Below, piece after piece: positions 34,957-39,490 of a DNA stretch of 39,490 nt. The translations under genes were made by a program, and so were the position numbers. The notes below the pieces were generated by a model. It did no database searches and was not told the DNA's origin. It saw nothing but the letters and a program-made list of their open reading frames with translations. How positions within the stretch are numbered: the stretch's first letter is position 1; every line of letters starts with the position of its first letter. The DNA is from Alphaproteobacteria bacterium. Lineage in GTDB: Bacteria; Pseudomonadota; Alphaproteobacteria; Micavibrionales; Micavibrionaceae. Where the stretch lies: positions 1 to 39,490 of the forward strand of contig JAESRE010000021.1 in assembly GCA_016764775.1 (NCBI GenBank). Reading direction: 5' to 3'.

Positions 34957-35499
34957 GAAACAAGTACAAGCATGACCAAGAACGAGCTGGGAGGACTCAT
35001 AGCCAGAGTTTTCGGGCTTATCTACTTCTTCAAAGGCCTCTTGATGCTTTTCACAAATGTTATTGGCCTTGTTCTTTTCTGGGACGTAGAGCAAGAAATA
35101 TACATCAGGTTTCTGTATGTAGGAGGAATGCTTCTGTTTGTCCTAGTGGCTGCACTATTTTGGTTTAAGGCTGAAAGCATAGGAAAACTGATTGCCGGCA
35201 AAGAAGGGGAGAAGCCTATTGGAGTGCTGAACGCTGAGCACATACTCACTGGGGTGTTTGCTGCGTTTGGATGTTATCTCCTGATCTTTGCTATCCCCGA
35301 AATTGCAGATGTGGTAGGGGTCATGCTCAGCCCTGAAGATGTAAGAAAGATAAAGTTTCAAAATGTAAATTGGATCGAGAAATATGCCAGAATTGGCTTA
35401 TATCTGGGGCTATCTCTAACCTTTATTCTGGGCTGTAGAGGATTACAGGGTTTGATAACTAAACTGAGAAAATCCGGTCATAGTGAAACAAGCGGATAA
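34954..35499 (+). CDS. Multi-pass membrane protein of unknown function
   Basis: 181 residues with four hydrophobic segments (about 20-42, 52-70, 95-115 and 145-165). A charged loop (KAESIGKLIAGKEGEKPIG) separates the pairs. No family is recognised. ATG 34954 ends a junction element; an internal ATG (residue 7, MTKNELGG) is possible. The stop codon is part of the next junction-like string, after which the strand changes: the EF-hand gene is convergent. Confidence 0.75.
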   Translation: METSTSMTKNELGGLIARVFGLIYFFKGLLMLFTNVIGLVLFWDVEQEIYIRFLYVGGMLLFVLVAALFWFKAESIGKLIAGKEGEKPIGVLNAEHILTGVFAAFGCYLLIFAIPEIADVVGVMLSPEDVRKIKFQNVNWIEKYARIGLYLGLSLTFILGCRGLQGLITKLRKSGHSETSG

Positions 35500-35511
35500 C
35501 GATCTTTATAG
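35495..35511 (+). promoter_or_regulatory. Degenerate junction element J15 (GATAACGATCTTTATA)
   Basis: It holds the TAA stop of the membrane-protein gene. Compared with J4 it differs by one base in the first 15, but the start codon is ATA, so no gene begins here. Similarity continues into the following A-rich stretch. Confidence 0.4.
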
Positions 35512-35517
35512 AAAATT

Positions 35518-37131
35518 TTACTGCATTGAAGTAACAGAGTGTCCAGGATCTCCCTGAGGGGGTTTGATACCGCGCCCCACGATAAAATTCACTGCTTGCT
35601 CATTATACATTCCGGCAGGGTAATAGGGCATTTCCTTAGAAATTAAGAACGTATTTACATGTTCTTTCATATTACTACCAGGCTGCAATGGATTTCCATG
35701 AATGACAGGTATTAGAGCTTTATCATGGACCAGTTTTGCTATACCGGCCCATTTAGGTAGAACCTCGTATTCTTCCACTTCGACATAAGTCACCAAATCC
35801 TCAGGATTAAGCTCTATGTAGCCACCGGGCGTATATTGAATATGTTTTTTCCAGTAGGTGGAGTCAAAACCCTCTGGTGTTTCGATTTGAGCGGCATGTA
35901 GTCCTTCGGCTATATCTGTGTTTACTCGCCCGTCAAATATGCGAAAGCCTGTAGCAAAAGATTTGACAAAAAAGTAGTCCGGGGTTCGTTCAAGAAGATT
36001 GACTGCCCTTGATAATACTTTCTTTTTATCGCCTGATGTATTGTATGATTTTATACCGCATTTTTGGGTTTGATTGAACGTTACAATGTCTTTGTGAACC
36101 CCGACCACGGCAGAGTTCACATGCTTAGAGCCGTAGCTTAAATTCTTGGGATCATCTTTATGCGATGGACCAAGAACTACTACTTTCTTCACTCTCTCCA
36201 CATTGCCGTCAAGCTTCCATACGATTGATCCGTAAGATCCCAAAACTAGGTACAGGTCTTCCTTTTCAGAATCTATTTGAACATGGATAAGGTTTGTTTG
36301 TCGTTCTTGGCCCGCAATCGTTAGATTTGGTATCGTGTTACCCCATGTTGCCCCTATAAAGGCGACTTTTGTCCGTGACGGAATAAAGGGAAGCTGACAG
36401 CCAGCTTGTACTTTTGGCTTTTTGAAGCCTCCCATCGTTATGGAAGCTTTATAAGGTTGGAAGTGCGATCCTTCCTCTGGTGAGAAATAGCCATCTTTGT
36501 CTAAATCTACTGTATTAAATGCTTTAGTTGCGAGCGTTTTTAGCTCATCTAGGGTTAAAACCCTATCGCCGTTAGGGTCAATTTTGAGAAAATCTTCAGC
36601 GTTGTCATGTCGAACAGCATATTGAGGAGCAAAAGTATTTATATCCTCGACGGTTCCCATCTCTTTGTAACTGATAATTCCATCATTGTTTAGATCGTGC
36701 TTAGCGAGAAGCTCAACACTTCGCAAAGCCTGCTTTTCTATAGAGCTAGAAGTATGAGTTATATTTGCGGCTTTCTCGGCGTCTTTTTTGAACTGCTCAA
36801 ACACCTCAGTATTAAGATCAATCTGACCGTCATTATTATAATCGTATTTCAGAAGCCTTTTTATCTGCTGCTCACCAAACTTTTTCTTCTTTTGCGTTAC
36901 ATATTTTTGAGCATCTTCTTCGGTAAGATTTTTTTTATCTGCTGCATGCATTCTGATAACAAGCAGTACATCCTTGATGTAGTCTTCTAAATATTTTCGA
37001 CTATTCAGTTTCTTAACCAGAGGGTCCGGTATCTCACTGTAAGCTGAAAACTCAGTACTCTTCGCAAATGAAATATTTGGTTGGATAATACCAACAATTC
37101 CGAGAAAAATAAGTATTAAAAAATTTTTCAT
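35518..37131 (-). CDS. Secreted EF-hand calcium-binding protein with C-terminal domain
   Basis: 537 residues, signal peptide (residues 1-23, ending SFA). Four EF-hand-type loops: ~97-108 (DYNNDGQIDLNT), 146-157 (DLNNDGIISYKE), 185-196 (DPNGDRVLTLDE) and 209-220 (DLDKDGYFSPEE). The last three have a perfect 12-residue pattern. Residues ~235-537 form a large domain of unknown type (IGATWGNTIPNLTI, DLYLVLGSYGSIVWKLDGN). Loop spacing nearly equals that of the EF-hand protein at 2803-4074. Its start overlaps the stop of the PDZ gene (ATGA), so the two are co-translated and may work together outside the cytoplasm. Confidence 0.9.
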   Translation of the reverse strand: MKNFLILIFLGIVGIIQPNISFAKSTEFSAYSEIPDPLVKKLNSRKYLEDYIKDVLLVIRMHAADKKNLTEEDAQKYVTQKKKKFGEQQIKRLLKYDYNNDGQIDLNTEVFEQFKKDAEKAANITHTSSSIEKQALRSVELLAKHDLNNDGIISYKEMGTVEDINTFAPQYAVRHDNAEDFLKIDPNGDRVLTLDELKTLATKAFNTVDLDKDGYFSPEEGSHFQPYKASITMGGFKKPKVQAGCQLPFIPSRTKVAFIGATWGNTIPNLTIAGQERQTNLIHVQIDSEKEDLYLVLGSYGSIVWKLDGNVERVKKVVVLGPSHKDDPKNLSYGSKHVNSAVVGVHKDIVTFNQTQKCGIKSYNTSGDKKKVLSRAVNLLERTPDYFFVKSFATGFRIFDGRVNTDIAEGLHAAQIETPEGFDSTYWKKHIQYTPGGYIELNPEDLVTYVEVEEYEVLPKWAGIAKLVHDKALIPVIHGNPLQPGSNMKEHVNTFLISKEMPYYPAGMYNEQAVNFIVGRGIKPPQGDPGHSVTSMQ

Positions 37132-37808
37132 TTCGATTTCTCTGATTTCTGCGCTGCATTTATCAGAGCTCTCACTAAAGTTACTTTGCTTGATGAGTCT
37201 AATTGTCCCGCGGGAATAAACTCAATGGTTACCTTATCGCCTGCATCCCCTCTGATCAGATCTGTTACTTCTGCAGCAGTAAGGCCTTTAACTGATCTAT
37301 CATCGATTTTCGTTATGGCATCATCAATGTAAAGCTGATTATACGCAGGCGAGTTCTTTAACACTTCTTGAATGATCAAATGTCCATCACGATTAAATTT
37401 GTACTTAATACCAACACCGCCAAAAATTTGCTTTTGAGTGGCCTTATCTCCAGTAGAAATTGCATGCTGGAGAGTTGCCAGACTCTGAACACTTGTTTCA
37501 AGACTCTCTTTGGTTGAAACAAGCTCAGCATTAAGTTCTGACACGCTATTTAAAAACTCTTGGTTCGTTTCAGAGAGAGATTCCCGCTCAGCTTTCACAC
37601 TTTCCTCAAAAGATATAAGTTTCTCATTCAAAGTTACGTAAGAGTTTTGAAGTTGATTAAGCTGTGATGTTTGTCTGCCGATTAAAAATAAGGCTACCAT
37701 TGCAATTGAAACTGCTATTCCTAGTCCTAAAATGAGAAGAATATTCAACCAAAAGCACTTATTAGTCTTTATTTCCTCTGTAGTTGCTGAATTATTTAAT
37801 GCGCTCAT
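37128..37808 (-). CDS. Membrane-anchored PDZ-domain protein with coiled coil
   Basis: 226 residues. One membrane span (about 20-42, FWLNILLILGLGIAVSIAMVAL) is followed by a coiled coil (45-115, QLNQLQNSYVTLNEKLISFE and onward). Residues ~125-210 form a PDZ domain: GGVGIKYKFN as the ligand-loop region, then VLKNSPAYNQLYIDDAITKI and GLTAAEVTDLIRG. The PDZ faces the periplasm and probably binds C-termini or guides a protease, but no catalytic domain is fused. It overlaps by ATGA with the EF-hand gene. No junction element precedes it and no Shine-Dalgarno sequence is clear. Confidence 0.87.
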   Translation of the reverse strand: MSALNNSATTEEIKTNKCFWLNILLILGLGIAVSIAMVALFLIGRQTSQLNQLQNSYVTLNEKLISFEESVKAERESLSETNQEFLNSVSELNAELVSTKESLETSVQSLATLQHAISTGDKATQKQIFGGVGIKYKFNRDGHLIIQEVLKNSPAYNQLYIDDAITKIDDRSVKGLTAAEVTDLIRGDAGDKVTIEFIPAGQLDSSSKVTLVRALINAAQKSEKSK

Positions 37809-37883
37809 TTGAAAACCATTTAGTTGCCGACAACCGTAAATAGTATTTCACAATATGGGTTAATTTCGTATTTAAATCTAATG

Positions 37884-37922
37884 TGACTAATAATACTAAA
37901 AATGTGATAATCCGCTGATATG
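37884..37922 (+). promoter_or_regulatory. Junction element J18 with a fuller promoter
   Basis: GTGATAATCCGCTGATATG (19 bases, plus AAAA) is identical to J3. Here a -35-like GTGACT (four of six consensus) lies 17 bases before GATAAT, so this copy reads as a complete promoter with its start point at or next to the ATG. Confidence 0.6.
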
Positions 37923-38663
37923 AAAAGATATATCATCTACACAGCCTTATTAGTATTTACAGCTTTCCCAGCTTTAGCTGATTGCACACCACCTCCTGGA
38001 AAAAGCTATCTAGAGCCAAGCAATATTCTCGTGGCTGAATATGTGGGCCCCGGAATATCTTTTGCTAACCTGAAGGCAAATATTTTGCCTGTAACAAGTT
38101 CGCTGCACGATTATCAATACAGATTTAGGGTATTAGAGGTTTTTAAAGGTGATTTTGAAAAGGGACAGATAATAAGCTTTTGGGGTGGGCCTTATAAAGA
38201 AGGTGACAAAAAAGTTCTTTATCTAAGTCATAGCAAAAGTACCGGCAGACTCTATGAGCATGCGTGCTTACGAATTCACTCTCGAGGCTATTTCCTTGAT
38301 GAGGATGAGCAGCCAACATGGATTGATGTGGCATATTTTCGCAGATACAAAAAGGATGTAGAGGAAGTCGAAAAGAAGCTCTCTCAGAACCCTCATAGTA
38401 TCGAAATTTTGTTAGAAAAAGCGACAATATTAGAAAGTTATTCAGATTTCGAAGCTGCAGTCGATGCTTACAAGGCAGCCTTACAAAACATCAATCAGAA
38501 TTGGCAAAGCATGACTCGTGAGCAGATTGAAGATTTACCTGAGAAAAATGGTTTACACTTTGATCTAGCGATATCTGGCCTCATTCGATCGCTAGTTGAG
38601 ACGAGAAATAAAGAGAAAGCTGAGATTTATCGCGCTTTCGTATCTAGTGAAGACAACGAGTGA
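37920..38663 (+). CDS. Secreted protein with possible NTR-like and TPR parts
   Basis: 247 residues with a signal peptide (MKRYIIYTALLVFTAFPALA, then DCTPPP). The first part resembles the NTR/TIMP-like OB fold in pattern: Cys near the new N-terminus, SNILVAEYVG, YRFRVLEVFKGDFEKGQIISFWGG and a second Cys in HACLRIHSRG. Residues ~155-190 form one TPR-like helix pair (EILLEKATILESYSDFEAAVD, AYKAALQNI). Both assignments are inference from pattern. The end (stop TGA) is embedded in the next junction element. Confidence 0.78.
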   Translation: MKRYIIYTALLVFTAFPALADCTPPPGKSYLEPSNILVAEYVGPGISFANLKANILPVTSSLHDYQYRFRVLEVFKGDFEKGQIISFWGGPYKEGDKKVLYLSHSKSTGRLYEHACLRIHSRGYFLDEDEQPTWIDVAYFRRYKKDVEEVEKKLSQNPHSIEILLEKATILESYSDFEAAVDAYKAALQNINQNWQSMTREQIEDLPEKNGLHFDLAISGLIRSLVETRNKEKAEIYRAFVSSEDNE

Positions 38664-38676
38664 TAAGGGTTCATAT
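38662..38676 (+). promoter_or_regulatory. Junction element J19 (GATAAGGGTTCATATG)
   Basis: Identical to J2 at 1202-1217. It holds the TGA stop of the 37920 gene within TGATAAG, and its ATG opens only a 14-residue frame. Confidence 0.55.
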
Positions 38677-38718
38677 GAAAAATAATTATGTTGACCCTAA
38701 CTCAATAACCTGTCACTA
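38674..38718 (+). CDS. Possible 14-residue microORF after junction element
   Basis: ATG at the end of J19 opens MKNNYVDPNSITCH and stops at TAA 38716-38718, just before a terminator. It may be a remnant of a lost gene's start rather than a functional peptide. Confidence 0.2.
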
Positions 38719-38721
38719 ATG

Positions 38722-38751
38722 CCGCATCGTTTGACGATGATGCTTTTTTTA
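38722..38751 (+). terminator. Rho-independent terminator at the right array end
   Basis: CATCG and CGATG pair around a five-base loop (GC extension with a two-base bulge), followed by eight T. It closes the right accessory array. Confidence 0.75.
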
Positions 38752-38763
38752 TAAGCCCAGAGC

Positions 38764-38977
38764 TTTTGTAGGCGTCTTAAATTTTAAGACCGTGAAAATT
38801 TCACAAAAATACATCCCCTCGTAAAGTTCAGATTTATTGAACAGTTCTTCAAATATCGAACGCTATAAATCCGCGCAGCTGTCTGCCAGCTAGCGCGCGA
38901 AGAATGCCATTAACAAACACTGCGCACATGCGCAGACGCTCTAGATCAGATGGTCTAGACAAATAGAAAGAAACAAA
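38764..38977 (+). promoter_or_regulatory. Highly structured upstream region of the helicase gene
   Basis: Two near-perfect palindromes lie side by side: GTCTTAAATTTTAAGAC (38774-38790) and GTGAAAATTTCAC (38792-38804). GTTCA/TGAAC follows at 38826-38842. A -10-like TATAAAT is at 38864. After it come two probable mRNA hairpins: GCGCAGCT...AGCTaGCGC (38874-38897) and CTGCGCACATGCGCAG (38920-38935), then two TCTAGA palindromes at 38940-38959. The leader of roughly 100 bases may control helicase synthesis, as is common for DEAD-box genes. Confidence 0.55.
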
Positions 38978-39490
38978 ATGAAAAACTTTGAAGGCTTAGG
39001 CCTAAATCCCTCGCTGACCAAATCGCTTGCGCATATGAAATATACAACGCCGACACCTATACAGGCACAGGCTATCCCGCTTGCCTTGAAAGGGCATGAT
39101 ATTATGGGCACGGCCCAGACCGGCACAGGAAAAACCGCAGCTTTTGCCATTCCCTTGGTCGAAAAACTACTCTCTAACCCTAAAGGTTCGGCCTTAATCC
39201 TGACCCCAACGCGCGAGCTTGGAAAGCAGATCATGGACATCATGCATCAGCTTTTAGGACGCAAAAGCAATATCAAGACAGCCTTTATCATTGGCGGTGA
39301 GTCTATGGGCAAACAATTGGCCCAGCTGCGTGCCCGTCCGCGTTTGATCGTCGGAACACCCGGCCGTATTAATGACCATCTGGATAGAGGCAACATGATG
39401 CTTCATCACACCGATTATCTGGTGCTTGATGAAACAGACCGCATGCTGGATATGGGCTTTACTGTCCAGCTCGAGAAAATCTTTAAACAT
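38978..39490 (+). CDS. DEAD-box ATP-dependent RNA helicase, N-terminal part (truncated by window end)
   Basis: 171 codons are visible and the frame runs out of the window. In order: aromatic/Q motif (FEGLGLNPSL...YTTPTPIQAQAIP), Walker A (AQTGTGKTAAFAIP), motif Ia (LTPTRELGKQI), GG region (FIIGGESMGKQ), motif Ib (VGTPGRINDHLD) and motif II, which reads VLDETDRMLDMGF, so DETD replaces DEAD. The enzyme unwinds short RNA duplexes, typically in ribosome assembly, RNA decay or cold adaptation. Only a weak AGAAAG lies before ATG 38978. The long structured upstream region suggests post-transcriptional control. Confidence 0.95.
   Translation, partial: MKNFEGLGLNPSLTKSLAHMKYTTPTPIQAQAIPLALKGHDIMGTAQTGTGKTAAFAIPLVEKLLSNPKGSALILTPTRELGKQIMDIMHQLLGRKSNIKTAFIIGGESMGKQLAQLRARPRLIVGTPGRINDHLDRGNMMLHHTDYLVLDETDRMLDMGFTVQLEKIFKH

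Noticed and set aside
38940-38959. Paired TCTAGA palindromes as an insertion-site duplication
   Set aside because: Six-base repeats this close are easily chance or part of the leader structure; there is no mobile element between them.

Overview
The window reads as Gram-negative, most probably alphaproteobacterial, DNA. The grounds are glutathione-dependent formaldehyde detoxification genes, a MobQ-type relaxase with a matching nick site, an orphan DotI/IcmL-like protein, PurT and a Kef-type antiporter. The genus cannot be fixed from sequence alone; a Micavibrio-like lineage is only a guess. No tRNA, rRNA, CRISPR array or insertion sequence was recognised.

Layout. (1) 1-614: end of a sensor histidine kinase, cut by the window edge. 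(2) 660-7120: AT-rich accessory array on the minus strand, mostly small secreted or membrane-anchored proteins, including a four-EF-hand protein, plus an ATP-grasp ligase/C26 amidase pair. (3) 7190-18241: a large unknown protein, a two-component system with a CBS protein, several small proteins, the operon antiporter - class III alcohol dehydrogenase - S-formylglutathione hydrolase, a DotI/IcmL-like protein and purT. (4) 18291-20139: a plasmid-like replication/partition module: a helix-turn-helix/coiled-coil protein, about 12 TTAACGTTAA-type sites, a possible small antisense RNA and a winged-helix protein. (5) 20221-23000: small genes and a peptidoglycan-binding-repeat protein. (6) 23048-28150: a complete glucosylglycerate cycle, with phosphatase and synthase facing a phosphorylase and a glycerate kinase. 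(7) 28243-31991: a membrane protein with an L7/L12-like tail, a MobQ oriT and relaxase, and a small Cys/His-rich secreted protein. (8) 32133-38718: hicAB followed by a second AT-rich accessory array. (9) 38760-39490: the structured leader and start of a DEAD-box RNA helicase, cut by the window edge.

How genes work together. GpgS and its phosphatase should make glucosylglycerate, a compatible solute. The GH13 phosphorylase should break it to glucose-1-phosphate and glycerate, and the kinase returns glycerate to glycolysis. The class III dehydrogenase and FghA oxidise formaldehyde-glutathione adducts, and the overlapping Kef-type antiporter may respond to the same stress.

Most unusual signal. 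The two accessory arrays, 28 kb apart and in opposite orientation, carry recurring junction elements of the form GATAA(G/C)-N6-7-TATG. These often contain the upstream gene's stop codon and end on the downstream gene's start codon, without a Shine-Dalgarno sequence. Six of them are identical or nearly identical between arrays and lie in the same order, although most genes between them are unrelated. Three follow a terminator so closely that they look like promoters of leaderless mRNAs.
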